Positions 5,671 through 14,229 are shown, numbered from the stretch's first letter. The stretch is 14,910 bases of DNA from Zancudomyces culisetae (GCA_001969505.1 LSSK01001040.1:1-14910); one strand, 5' to 3'. The notes: generated from the sequence alone by a model not told the origin. A program made the numbers and translations.

Positions 5671-8115
5671 CTATACAATTTGCCCTTTGATATCAACCTT
5701 GTCAAACTTAGAACAAGCAGTATACGCTATTGGATACGCCAGTTTACAATCAATGTAATCAAGGGGATCAAGAGTTGGAAGTTGTGGAGATTGTAGTTGT
5801 GGCAAACTGGAAACTATAGGAATTTCGTGTGCATCCAAAAACTGACCAGCTTCGTGGATATCACCAAATCCTAACTGTAATCTTAGAAATTCTAGAGTAA
5901 CATTTGGTCTAAATCTATATTATTATTATTATTATTATTATCCATGATCATTGCATTTGTTTACAATATATATATAGTTAAATGAATTTCATTTTCAATA
6001 AACAAGTCTTGACTTACGCTCTGGTAATAATTCTGAGTGCAATACACCGACTCCTATTCAAAAACGTCTCGACCAATTTTTTGGCATGCAAACTAGGCGA
6101 CTGCTCATTGTACAACTTGAATAAAACGTAATAATTGTTGGATCCTACGGCACTTCGAACATCCATCGCAAACCGAATATACGTGCTGTGCAACTTTTCG
6201 CTATTTTCAAGCTTTGAAAAAATAAGATTGTTGTCCTCATGATTTCTGGTGTAAATGTTATACAAAATGCGGTACGATTTAAACTCAAGTTTGTGTTTGC
6301 ACACGAGATTAGTATCTGTATATAAATGCTTTAGTTGGGTTTGGCATTGGTTGTATTCTCCTAAGTCATTTGCTTCAAGTGCTATTTTTGCATGTGTTTC
6401 ATATACCAGTACTGTAAACAGAGTAGATATTCGCTGCACCGTCAAATCTTGTCTGATCGATTTGAGTTGGTTACATATATACGAATATTTGTCTTGTTTT
6501 TGATACCATTTATTTACAAACAGCTCAAATGCCTGCTTCAAAATCGGCAGTGGTCGGACTGTACTTGGGTCTGGTGCTGAGGTCAATCGCAAATATTGCT
6601 TTTCCAGCTTCGTGCTAGTCCCTACTACTGTCTCGTTCGCAGAACTTTTTGGCGAATCAATCAACATGCTTGTGCTGCTCGCGGTTTCTGCAGTCTCAAA
6701 TCGCATTTTGCGCATGAGTTTTGCTTTTTCACTACTATTGAGTCCCTTGGAACTCATTGTCTTTGCTGATGAACCTCCTTTGCTGCCTTCCTTTTCAAGC
6801 AAATCACAAGCACTATTATCACCACGAGTTATAGTTTATTTAAAATACATCATACTTTTATTGTATTTATCATAAGTAGTACAAATTAAAGGCAATACAA
6901 GTAATAATGCTTACGTTGGCAGTGCTTTTTTGCTCCAATCCATGCTATTTAGTGAGTTTTTTGCAACCGCAGAAGCAATAATCTTTTTAAGTTGTTTTTC
7001 AACTTTGGGTCTAGATTCAGCAGAACAATGCTTGAAAGCCTTTAATACATATGTCTTTAGGTCATCTGGCCATTCCAAACCGCTATTTCTATTGAGTATA
7101 CAAGACAGGATTAGTCAATTGTAATATTCTTTTAATGATACATTGGCTGTGTCTAATAACACAACTACACTTACTCTAGACCAGTTTTATGTTTTTGAGC
7201 TTTGTCTGTGGACTTTTTGTTATTTTTGAAACCAAATGCGGAGTTTGGATCGGATATAGAAACACTCGCTGTGGCTGTTGCGAGTGTCTCGGGCTGATTC
7301 ATAAATGATTGTAGATTTGTAGATTTGGTTTGTTTTTTAGTATTGATTGCATCCTTGTTGATCTTTACAGCAGTGTACAACACTTTGGACTTTGAATCGT
7401 AGGGTTGTTGTCTTTGTCTCCACGGTGGTAGATCAGAAGTTGCCGTTGAACGAGGGCGCAGAGGAGATGTAGGCGGTGGAAATGTTGATTGTTGTGATGG
7501 GGGAGGAGGCGGAGGAATGTTTCCTGGTGGAGGCGGAGGAGGAGGGGGTGGTGGTGGTGGAAGTGATGGGGGTAGTGGAGGTGGCGGAGGTGGTGGCGGA
7601 GGGTAAGATGCCTGAACTGCAGAGCCTAAACTTCCAGAGCCGTTGGTACCCTGGACACCATAATAATTCGTGCCCGCTCTCGGTGGTTGAGTACCAACTG
7701 GGTATGTTTGTTGGTACTGTTGGTATTGACCATAATAGGACTGTGTTGATTGCTGCTGCTGTTGTTGTTGTTGACTATAATAATAATCAGAGCCTGGAGG
7801 GAGAGATTGATGTTGGTACTGGTAATCTGCGGGGTTCTGATTGTATCCATAGTTGTAGTTGTAGTCGTAGTTGTAATTGAAACCAGTGGGATTTGTATTC
7901 GGATTAGAATTCGATTTTAACGCCGTTCCTGCTGGCAATGATGTACTCGAAGAAGAACCGTATATTACGTTGCTACTCGTTGTTGTTGTGACTATTGGTT
8001 TGTTCTCGAGGTCTGTCCCAGATGTTGACGGATTGAGATTGGGATCAGTATTTGTTGTTCCAAATACATTTAAATCCTTTAGGATTTTCTGCTTTTTGCT
8101 TTTCTTCTTTACCAT
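5671..8115 (-). CDS. THP3: LENG8/THP3-type SAC3/GANP-domain mRNA-processing protein (4 exons)
   Basis: Exons 8115-7175, 7088-6915, 6812-6018 and 5914-5671 join in frame to 717 residues, from ATG (MVKKKSKKQK) to TAG. Yeast Thp3 works with Csn12 and Sem1 in transcription elongation and splicing; human LENG8 is the counterpart. The first ~230 residues are low complexity: a basic NLS-like start, Asn/Tyr-rich 80-103, Gln run 115-122, Y/Q-rich 126-139 and near-continuous proline 172-206. Exon 2 encodes the conserved GLEWPDDLKTYV...DWSKKALPT segment. Exon 3 has the SEKAKLMRKMRFE basic patch, then the diagnostic SAC3 block YLRLTSAPDPSTVRPLPIL (about 445-463), KSIRQDLTVQRI, YETHAKIALE and YNQCQTQLKHLY. 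Exon 4 finishes the winged-helix end (FLRLQLGF, then YIDCK), which matches the IDCK signature at the end of LENG8 proteins. Family assignment is firm. Whether the gene is called THP3 or LENG8 is convention. Confidence 0.94.
5915..6017 (-). other. Intron 3 of the LENG8/THP3 gene
   Basis: This is a 103-nt phase-2 intron with donor GTAAGT after AGA GC and acceptor ATATAG at 5915. Splicing completes an Ala codon and continues as FRPNVTLEFLRLQLGF, which is right for the family; reading through stops immediately. An ATT microsatellite takes the place of a pyrimidine tract. Confidence 0.92.
5919..5941. repeat. (ATT)7 microsatellite abutting a splice acceptor
   Basis: Seven ATT units plus AT. On the sense (minus) strand this reads as ATA/TAA triplets running directly into the ATAG acceptor of intron 3, with the last repeat base only 4 nt from the exon. 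Confidence 0.95.
6813..6914 (-). other. Intron 2 of the LENG8/THP3 gene
   Basis: This is a 102-nt phase-2 intron with donor GTAAGC after CCA AC and acceptor AATAG at 6813. A plausible branch sequence (TATAAC) lies about 20 nt before the acceptor. Splicing links LPT to ACDLLEKEGSK and keeps the SAC3 frame open. Confidence 0.88.
7089..7174 (-). other. Intron 1 of the LENG8/THP3 gene
   Basis: This is an 86-nt phase-2 intron with donor GTAAGT after CTA GA and acceptor CAATAG ending at 7089. A branch-like GACTAAT lies about 25-30 nt upstream of the acceptor. A second acceptor, AAATAG, ends at 7083; using it would remove 6 nt in frame, replacing Glu-Asn-Ser by Asp at the junction. Confidence 0.88.
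7497..7602 (-). repeat. CCN-rich tract encoding the polyproline region
   Basis: A purine-rich GGN/GGA run on the plus strand encodes the polyproline segment (about residues 172-206) of the LENG8/THP3 protein, broken by LPPSL and GNI. Mixed proline codons (GGA, GGT, GGC on the plus strand) suggest an old or selected tract and not a fresh expansion. Confidence 0.85.
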
Positions 8116-8360
8116 TTTCGATTCAACCCGGAGAATATACGATGAGAGATCATAACTCGTTGAGTTTAAATAATTAAATTAGGAATCTAGCGTAAATACT
8201 CACCAAAATTTTTTTTAATATAAACATATAAATAAATGATTAATTAATTTAATTTAAACAGGGGGTTTTTGGGATGTTGCTAATTATTTTGCGTTTACAT
8301 AACTTGTTTGTTTGGTTGAAAAAATCAAAAAAAACAGGAAACAATCACGTGTTTCAGTGT
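8116..8360 (-). promoter_or_regulatory. LENG8/THP3 promoter/leader region
   Basis: Upstream of the ATG at 8115 the minus strand holds a TTTATATTAAAA element (about 8214-8226), AT-rich palindromic stretches of the TTAATTAA type near 8240, and an E-box TCACGTGT at 8345-8352, about 230 bp from the start. A GTGAGT donor-like hexamer at 8203-8198 has no suitable acceptor before the ATG. Promoter function is positional inference. Confidence 0.4.
8345..8352. promoter_or_regulatory. E-box core TCACGTGT
   Basis: This CACGTG core is one base short of the full TCACGTGA palindrome seen upstream of MRE11. Its position, about 230 bp upstream of the LENG8/THP3 start, is reasonable for an activator site. 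Confidence 0.35.
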
Positions 8361-9600
8361 TTAAGGATTAACAATCAGCTACAAGGGGTTATAGGCAATG
8401 TTATGGAACCGTTTAGGATTTTATAGTGTCTAACAAATATATGCAGCGGAGTAGCATTATTGATGTTTAAGTGTGTATTTAATTGGAATATGGTTGAACT
8501 GCTCGGTTATTGTAAACAGTAGAACTATTTTGAAATCCAAACTTGCTACGAACCTGAAATGAGACTTGTTGAGTGACATATTATTAGTATCTTTAACAAT
8601 AAATAAACAGACTAGAATATAGTGCAAGTGTGCCATCAAAGATTAACAATTGGATATTGAACTATAGATTGACTCAAGCCAAGTGCTAGTAACTACGAGC
8701 TGATAAACATTGTGTGTAGAATTTAGAGGATCTTGTTTAATCAACAAACAAGAGTAGCCAACTCTACTGAATGAATATCATGCAAAATAAAGCATATTGA
8801 AAGGTGTAAGTGTACGTAAAGTGGAGAATAAGGAACCATATCATAGAGATAAAGGGTGCTTTCTAATATTAAAAATGATTCGATTTGTATAATATTTTTG
8901 AACAGATTTTCAACCAGCTATAAAGCTGGAATAATACATAAATGGGAATATATATAAATTGAATCGGTAAGTGTTCGAAACAATATAACAAATCTAACAT
9001 TATCGAGTAAGTTCGTATTGTCACTATGGTGGTTTAACTATTTCGGATAGGGTATGGAACAGGTTTTACAATTCTGGTAGCAGATGCAAATAAGCTATAT
9101 TGTAATAAATCTTATTTGTTGTATTAATGTTGGTACTTTTAAGCCAATCTAACAGATGAGTCTGGTATGACACGGATCATATACTAGTTATGTCCATTGC
9201 TAATTATTGTTAATTAATACAATCAAACACTAAAACTAATATCTATCTTGATATCATGTGCTGTTGTTCCCAATTTTCGATTTCTGTTCACTTTTATATT
9301 TTGCTGATCATTTTGCCTTTCTAAATTATTTTTACTATAAAATTTTCTGTATTATCATCTATGATTTTTCTACCATCAACACTTGTATTCTGCTGTGTTT
9401 ATATGTAATTTGATGTATAAATGGTGGTTGATATACTACAATATAGTCGAATAAAAAACAACTACAAAGATTTAAAATCAACATAAATAGCGTAAGCCAT
9501 TGGCTGGAAATAATCACGTATTCCCGAATAGCTAATAAATCTCGAGCAATGTCCATTTATGCAAAATTCCACAGTTTTGGAGTATTTGCTGCGTAATCAA
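8361..9600. other. AT-rich spacer with no recognisable gene
   Basis: This is the bulk of the 1.6-kb gap between the divergent LENG8/THP3 and ankyrin genes. All frames are broken by frequent stops, the longest ATG-initiated frame (9556-9359, minus, 65 codons) has no family character, and no tRNA-like A/B boxes were found. A 6-bp hairpin (8914-8929) is the only compact structure noticed. Confidence 0.6.
8914..8929. repeat. Small perfect hairpin CCAGCT-ATAA-AGCTGG
   Basis: Six-base arms separated by ATAA form a perfect stem of unusually high GC for this spacer. Too short to assign a role. Confidence 0.6.
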
Positions 9601-9616
9601 AAATGAAAAGTTATAT

Positions 9617-9623
9617 TATAAAA
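9617..9623 (+). promoter_or_regulatory. TATA-like element of the ankyrin gene
   Basis: TATAAAA lies 116-122 nt upstream of the ATG at 9739. It is followed by a pyrimidine-rich leader (ACTTTTCTTGTTTCTCTC) and an A/C-rich run into the start codon. This layout is consistent with a fungal promoter, though no transcription start can be seen. Confidence 0.4.
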
Positions 9624-9738
9624 TCTAGAAATAAAGATCAACAAAATCAGAAATTGAGAAATATAAACCAAAACTATTATACTTTTCTTGTTTCTCTCAA
9701 TATCCATTTTCTGCAATAACAACCCAAGTTACAACACA

Positions 9739-12700
9739 ATGGATAACAACAACAGCAACAGCAACAGCAACAGTCTTTTCAACAAACTTCCAGTTAGTAT
9801 CCTGTCAACCATATTTGTACTAGCTCAGAATCCACAGCTATCACTCTTGAGCAAAAATATGCACTATGCCTCGCAGCAGGTAGACACTATTAGCAACTAC
9901 ATTCTACAATATATTTTTCCAGGATCAAAAACTATTTCCCGGTGGGAGTTGAGAGAAATATTCGATAAATACACCAGAATTAACACGAATGAAACTGTTG
10001 GAATACTGGTTCTAAGAAAAATCAAAAACCTGGACTACGAGACCGCTCTAGAGTTGGCATTTGAATACAGATGGAGGAATGTGCTAAATAAATTACTCAA
10101 GATGTATGTAGTGATCGATAAAAACACTTCAGAAATTGTATATAAGGGGGCTTTATTTATTAATGAAGGTGAATACCTGGATATTGACATTGTTAATTTG
10201 CTATCAGAAGAGAGCGAATTACAAAGAGAACTAAGTGATATCAAGCTTTCTCAATCTCTATATATCAGACCACTGATAACTTTTAAGTGGGTGGCGAAGT
10301 TATTGGAATACAGCTCGGTTCCAGATTTTGAAAAGGAGGTTATTAAATACAGATCGGATCCAGATTTTGAAAAGGAGCTAATTGAAGCGCTAATAGATGT
10401 TTTCGATAGCAAAATTGAGATTCCTACAGAATTAGCAGGTTCTATTGAGGTAGATTTTCGATATATTGATAGCAAAGATATCATATATATTACTTTGAGT
10501 TGTGTATATACAATCTGCAGATTGAACAACCTTGAGTTGCTGAAACGGATTTTAAGTTTAAAGATCAACACAAACATTTCATTTCAGGATTTTAAGTCAC
10601 ATGAAGAGTATTATAATATGCTTGAATATAAGGCGCCAACTTATTTTATTGAGAACTATGGGTATGAAACTAAAATGGATATGTTGGTGTATATGACATG
10701 TTCATACTATTCAATTAGACAGGATAGGAAAAAGTTGATAGAATTCCTTGAGAATAACGACCCAAATGCCACATGTCAACAGATATTATTTGATGCAGCG
10801 GTCTATCATAGAAATAATATGTTGGTGAAGGATTATTTTTTCAAAGTGGAACAAAACTCTGAAAATATTAGAAAGGTGACAAGGTTGGCGTATGTATATG
10901 ATAATGTCGATCTCATAAGACTCCTTTTGGATGGTAGTGATAAACTGAAGGGAGAGTTAGATGAAAGTGCATTGAAAGCGGCTATAAATAATAAAAAATA
11001 CGGATTGGTAGAAGAAATTATAACCAAGTATCCAAACACAGTGAATATTTCCTGCTTAGAGCAGGCAGTGGACGTTGGAGATATCAGGTTTGCCAAACTA
11101 CTTATCGAATCTGGAGTGGATTTAAAACTATCCGAGTTTAAGGGAGCAATAACTGCGTGCAAAAATAAAGATATTGATATGTTACAGTTGTTATTGGAAA
11201 ATGGTGCTTCGGTTGAACTGGTGGATCATAATGTTATTGAAAAGATGTGTAGTATTAATAATTATGATATAGCAAAACGACTATTAGAGACCTTTGATAG
11301 AGGTGAAAAAACCCACCATACGTATGATAAAGTCACTACTGGAGCAAGACTGAGATTTAACAAAACGATAATGTGTCTGATTGAAGTACTACGGTCTTAT
11401 GATGAGTATAACGAAGCTATTTATGAAGAATTTAGTATGTATTCTGATTTTTATACTGAGTATGGATTTAATGTTGATTTTGATGAATTTTGTGAAAATA
11501 CGGATTTATTTGAGAGAGTAATGGCATTTATAAACTCAAAAAAAAAAGATATCGCCAATGCAATCAAATCACAATTCGAGCATCTTCCGAAATATCGTGA
11601 ATTCAGAAAAATTGAAAGAATTTCATTTGATAAATTACTCGAAACCATTGAATATATTATTGAGAATAATCTGCAAAGTACATTCGACGACATTGGATAC
11701 GATGAAGCCAACGAATTTGGATATGTGAACAACGTAGAGGTGTTGAACGATAGACATTACGAACAGGCAAAATTAGAACTGGTGAACCGAAATTTTGAAA
11801 TGTTAAAACTATTGATAGATCGCGGAGTAGATATCAATTCATCTGATAGTTTAATTTTGAGAACAGCGTATAAAGGAGGTGATATTGGTTGGATAAACTA
11901 CTTTATTAGTAAGGGTGCGAGGTTTAACGGAGAATCAGATGGGTTTGAGGAGGCTTGTAAATCGGATAAGGTTGAGGTGTTGAAACACTGGATCAAGAAT
12001 GGTGGTGTGATACCCAACAAACCAGAATATGAGTGTATTAATATGGCATGTTTGCTTGGTAACTTTAGTATGGTTAAACTACTGGTAGAAAATGGAGTTG
12101 ATTTGAGTGACCCAGGACGGAATGAAGTAAGGGTTGCATGTAGATTAGGCCTCAAGAGAACATTGAAATATCTCTTGGATAATAATGCTGTGCTAGGAAG
12201 AATCTGTAGATACCAGTTAGAGTATGCATGCCTGGTTGAAGATATTGTACTGGTAAAAATAATTCTTGAGCATTATGATAGTTTGGGAGTATTGGAAAAA
12301 AAAGAAAACACAAACACAAAGAATGAAGAAGAATCACAAAATGATTCAATTTTAGATAATCAAAACCCTACCCATGTTGAAAGATACAAGATTACAAAAA
12401 CCTTACTTGAAAAGGGTAATTCTATATATAATAGCGATTTGATAGATGGGATAGGGGCAGCTGTAGCAGTATCCAATTTTGAAATTCTGAAATTGTTACT
12501 CTTTTACAAATTCGATCTTGATGATTCTTCTGAAATACTGAAGTTTGCCATGCAATTAGGAAGCACCGAGGTCGTGGAGTTGCTTTTGGAGAATGGGATA
12601 AGTGTGGAGGGTAACGCTAGTATTCTAGATATAGCACTCGAATCAAGAAATGTTGGGATGATCAGGCTTTTGTTGCAACATGGTGCAAAAGTAGAAAGTG

Positions 12701-13164
12701 GTTCACATAGATTGTATTATTATTTTGATTTCGATGATATTGAAACGTACCAGTTAATGTTGAATTATTGTCCTGAGATTGGTGGTGATTCTCCTTTGCT
12801 CCGAAACGCCATTCGAAAGAACAGTTTAGAGGCAGTTAGATTGCTGTTGAAGGATACGTCCTCTCTTGAAAATAGTGAGTCGAATTACATATACATCGCA
12901 TGTTGGGTGAATGGTATAGAAATTCTAAAACTGTTGTTTGAGAAAGGAGCAAAAATACAAATAGGATGTGATAGTGGGGTAATTCAGGCTTGCAGGAATA
13001 ATAATTTGGAAATGCTGGAACTACTATTTGAAAGAGATCCAAACTTGGTACTAAACCAGAATTATGGACTTAAGGAGGCCATCGAACATAAAAATGTAGA
13101 AATGATAAAACTGTTGATTAAAAACGGTGCTGATACAAGTGAGATTATTGGGCTCATGATTTAA
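9739..13164 (+). CDS. F-box-like, divergent ankyrin-repeat protein
   Basis: Intronless, 1141 residues. The start is ATG at 9739 (ACACAATGG context); the frame is open upstream to a TTG but without another ATG. After an Asn/Ser leader (2-12), residues 16-45 (KLPVSILSTIF, then NPQLSLLSKNMHYAS) fit an F-box: LP, IL-x-x-IF, then L-S-x-L-S-K. Next come about 330 helical residues that may hold degenerate repeats. Recognisable ankyrin-type units of about 26-30 residues, pattern A-x-x-N-x-x-E-M-L-K-L-L-L-E-x-G-A, occur in three blocks: about 380-522, 673-850 and 900-1137, roughly 18-19 units. They lack the usual G-x-TPLH-x-A signature. The blocks are separated by a 150-residue acidic, aromatic insert (523-672) and a hydrophilic linker (851-898, KKENTNTKNEEES). 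By analogy with F-box/ankyrin proteins it may be a substrate adaptor of an SCF ubiquitin ligase, the ankyrins binding the target; this is inference. No signal peptide or membrane span is seen. Confidence 0.9.
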   Translation: MDNNNSNSNSNSLFNKLPVSILSTIFVLAQNPQLSLLSKNMHYASQQVDTISNYILQYIFPGSKTISRWELREIFDKYTRINTNETVGILVLRKIKNLDYETALELAFEYRWRNVLNKLLKMYVVIDKNTSEIVYKGALFINEGEYLDIDIVNLLSEESELQRELSDIKLSQSLYIRPLITFKWVAKLLEYSSVPDFEKEVIKYRSDPDFEKELIEALIDVFDSKIEIPTELAGSIEVDFRYIDSKDIIYITLSCVYTICRLNNLELLKRILSLKINTNISFQDFKSHEEYYNMLEYKAPTYFIENYGYETKMDMLVYMTCSYYSIRQDRKKLIEFLENNDPNATCQQILFDAAVYHRNNMLVKDYFFKVEQNSENIRKVTRLAYVYDNVDLIRLLLDGSDKLKGELDESALKAAINNKKYGLVEEIITKYPNTVNISCLEQAVDVGDIRFAKLLIESGVDLKLSEFKGAITACKNKDIDMLQLLLENGASVELVDHNVIEKMCSINNYDIAKRLLETFDRGEKTHHTYDKVTTGARLRFNKTIMCLIEVLRSYDEYNEAIYEEFSMYSDFYTEYGFNVDFDEFCENTDLFERVMAFINSKKKDIANAIKSQFEHLPKYREFRKIERISFDKLLETIEYIIENNLQSTFDDIGYDEANEFGYVNNVEVLNDRHYEQAKLELVNRNFEMLKLLIDRGVDINSSDSLILRTAYKGGDIGWINYFISKGARFNGESDGFEEACKSDKVEVLKHWIKNGGVIPNKPEYECINMACLLGNFSMVKLLVENGVDLSDPGRNEVRVACRLGLKRTLKYLLDNNAVLGRICRYQLEYACLVEDIVLVKIILEHYDSLGVLEKKENTNTKNEEESQNDSILDNQNPTHVERYKITKTLLEKGNSIYNSDLIDGIGAAVAVSNFEILKLLLFYKFDLDDSSEILKFAMQLGSTEVVELLLENGISVEGNASILDIALESRNVGMIRLLLQHGAKVESGSHRLYYYFDFDDIETYQLMLNYCPEIGGDSPLLRNAIRKNSLEAVRLLLKDTSSLENSESNYIYIACWVNGIEILKLLFEKGAKIQIGCDSGVIQACRNNNLEMLELLFERDPNLVLNQNYGLKEAIEHKNVEMIKLLIKNGADTSEIIGLMI
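9745..9774 (+). repeat. AAC/AGC coding microsatellite
   Basis: Repeats of AACAGC encode the alternating Asn-Ser leader of the ankyrin protein directly after the initiator methionine. It is an in-frame hexanucleotide repeat and therefore length-variable without frameshift. Confidence 0.85.
10307..10384 (+). repeat. 39-bp in-frame tandem duplication in the ankyrin gene
   Basis: Units 10307-10345 and 10346-10384 share the core TCCAGATTTTGAAAAGGAG and differ at about six of 39 positions. They encode two 13-residue units (SSVPDFEKEVIKY and RSDPDFEKELIEA). The match is stronger at DNA level than between neighbouring ankyrin units, so this is a fairly recent duplication. Confidence 0.9.
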
Positions 13165-13192
13165 GACGCGACCAACCAGAATGATCATGAGC
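13152..13192 (+). repeat. Perfect inverted repeat spanning the ankyrin stop codon
   Basis: GCTCATGAT (13152-13160) and ATCATGAGC (13184-13192) pair perfectly over nine bases, with a 23-nt loop that contains the TAA stop (13162-13164). One possible G-U pair extends each end in RNA. AATAAA follows two bases after the right arm. Confidence 0.8.
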
Positions 13193-13193
13193 T

Positions 13194-13199
13194 AATAAA
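13194..13199 (+). terminator. Polyadenylation signal AATAAA of the ankyrin gene
   Basis: Canonical AATAAA 29 nt after the stop codon; a further AATAAA lies about 110 nt downstream at about 13303. The first is close to the stop but usable in compact fungal transcripts. Confidence 0.5.
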
Positions 13200-13349
13200 T
13201 ATTTGCCAAAGTATGAGTGATGGAAAACAGGGATTTGGAAAGTTGTGGTGTATGAATTATTTCAACGAATATGTTTGTCTTTAAAAAATGTTAGTTTAAA
13301 GTAAAATAAAGATAGTAAATCCTTTTAATCAATTACTAGTAGATTTTAA

Positions 13350-13652
13350 GAGCAGGTTAAAGTTGAATATTTTTTTCTGGATTGTACACAATGAGCAAAA
13401 GTTGGGAAAACGTACTTGATAAAAAACATTCCAAAAGTAACAAAAGCAGATGTGAAGCTTGGAAGGAATTTTTTTGTAGGGCGACTCCTTGGAGGGGAGT
13501 CAAAAAGAATGATTACATTCTCCGTTAAAAAGAGAGAAACCGAAGTACAGTTCTTGATTGAGTTGGTAACGGCACAATTTTTGGACGAAATATGTCGAAC
13601 CAGCATGCAAATCTTAGAACGACTCAGAGTTGAAACAACCTACTTGAACTAA
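13350..13652 (+). pseudogene. Broken ORF, possible retroelement ORF fragment
   Basis: One frame runs from after TAA (13347-13349) to TAA (13650-13652), interrupted by TGA at 13392-13394. The longer part has no ATG start and reads KNIPKVTKADVKLGRNFF, VGRLLGGESKRMITFSVK, then an amphipathic end (EVQFLIELVTAQFLDEI). The GC content is clearly above that of the flanks. The R-L-L-G-x-x-S-K-R-x-I-x-F pattern recalls the RNA-binding segment of LINE-type ORF1 proteins, in which RLG is followed by a basic run and a beta strand, but this is a weak resemblance. No reverse transcriptase, LTR or target-site duplication is seen. It could instead be an exon of an unrecognised gene or chance. Confidence 0.35.
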
Positions 13653-13683
13653 CGCCCGGTGGGTATGGAGTCCCTAGAGGGAC
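13483..13683 (+). repeat. Two GC-rich hairpins in the higher-GC patch
   Basis: GACTCC (13483-13488) pairs with GGAGTC (13496-13501), and GTCCCT (13670-13675) pairs with AGGGAC (13678-13683). The second lies in a purine-rich patch just after the broken ORF. The left arm of the first could also pair with GGAGTC at 13668-13673, so both ends of the patch carry related sequence. Confidence 0.55.
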
Positions 13684-13741
13684 GGAGGGGAATTGGTTAG
13701 GTAGATATTTTATAGAATTATTTTTTGTAGTTTTATGTGAT

Positions 13742-13760
13742 ATTTATTTACTAAATAAAT
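13742..13760. repeat. 19-bp AT palindrome
   Basis: ATTTATTTA and TAAATAAAT are separated by a single C, a perfect palindrome that places AATAAAT on both strands. It could signal transcript ends from both sides. In DNA this AT-rich, chance formation is also possible. Confidence 0.6.
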
Positions 13761-13771
13761 CTAAGCAAAAA

Positions 13772-13800
13772 AATAACTATCCCCAAACATTGTAGTTATT
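13772..13800. repeat. 8-bp inverted repeat AATAACTA / TAGTTATT
   Basis: Perfect arms at 13772-13779 and 13793-13800 enclose a C-containing 13-nt loop, 12 bp after the previous palindrome. Confidence 0.5.
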
Positions 13801-14229
13801 CGTATATTGGTGATATTGTTATATGGAATTACATTCTAGTCTATTTTACAAAAATAAAGTGATTACACAAGAACTACAGTGTATAATAGTAAAATATATT
13901 ATAATATTAATGATAGATAGTCCAGTTTCTAAAAATTTTGGAGTATCGATATTTTGAGTTGAAGGGATAGCTGGATGGTAACTCTTTAGTAGGCTAGTCT
14001 AATATAGTTTGACAAAGTAGGATAACGGAATAAATCATAAAATGTTTTTTTAAAACTTTTTGAAATCATGGTAAACAAAATGTTAGATAGTCAGCTTATT
14101 ATTCTCGGTTGAGTTGGATAGCAACTACTATGGTGAGCCAAACCTTGTTGGGTGCAACATAACTAAAATGTACTATAAAAAATATATAGTTAAAACAAAA
14201 TGTATGCATAAATTAACAAAGATCTAGTA

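Noticed and set aside
7476-7880. 134-codon plus-strand ORF opposite the LENG8/THP3 polyproline region
   Set aside because: Its Glu/Val/Gly-rich translation is the complement of proline codons on the real coding strand.
8115-8203. 5' UTR intron of the LENG8/THP3 gene starting at the GTGAGT donor at 8203
   Set aside because: No acceptor at a workable distance lies before the ATG; the only AGs are too close or poorly placed.
9359-9556. 65-codon minus-strand ORF upstream of the ankyrin gene
   Set aside because: It has an ATG, but its hydrophobic residues come from AT-rich codons and it shows no family pattern or promoter context.
8361-9600. tRNA or small RNA genes in the large spacer
   Set aside because: No GGTTCGA-type B box paired with an A box, or cloverleaf-forming GC-containing arms, could be found on either strand.
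9530-13200. Shared AGCTAATAAAT at 9530-9540 and 13190-13200 as flanking repeats of an inserted ankyrin gene
   Set aside because: The match is only 11 AT-rich bases and the surrounding sequence is unrelated, so chance explains it.
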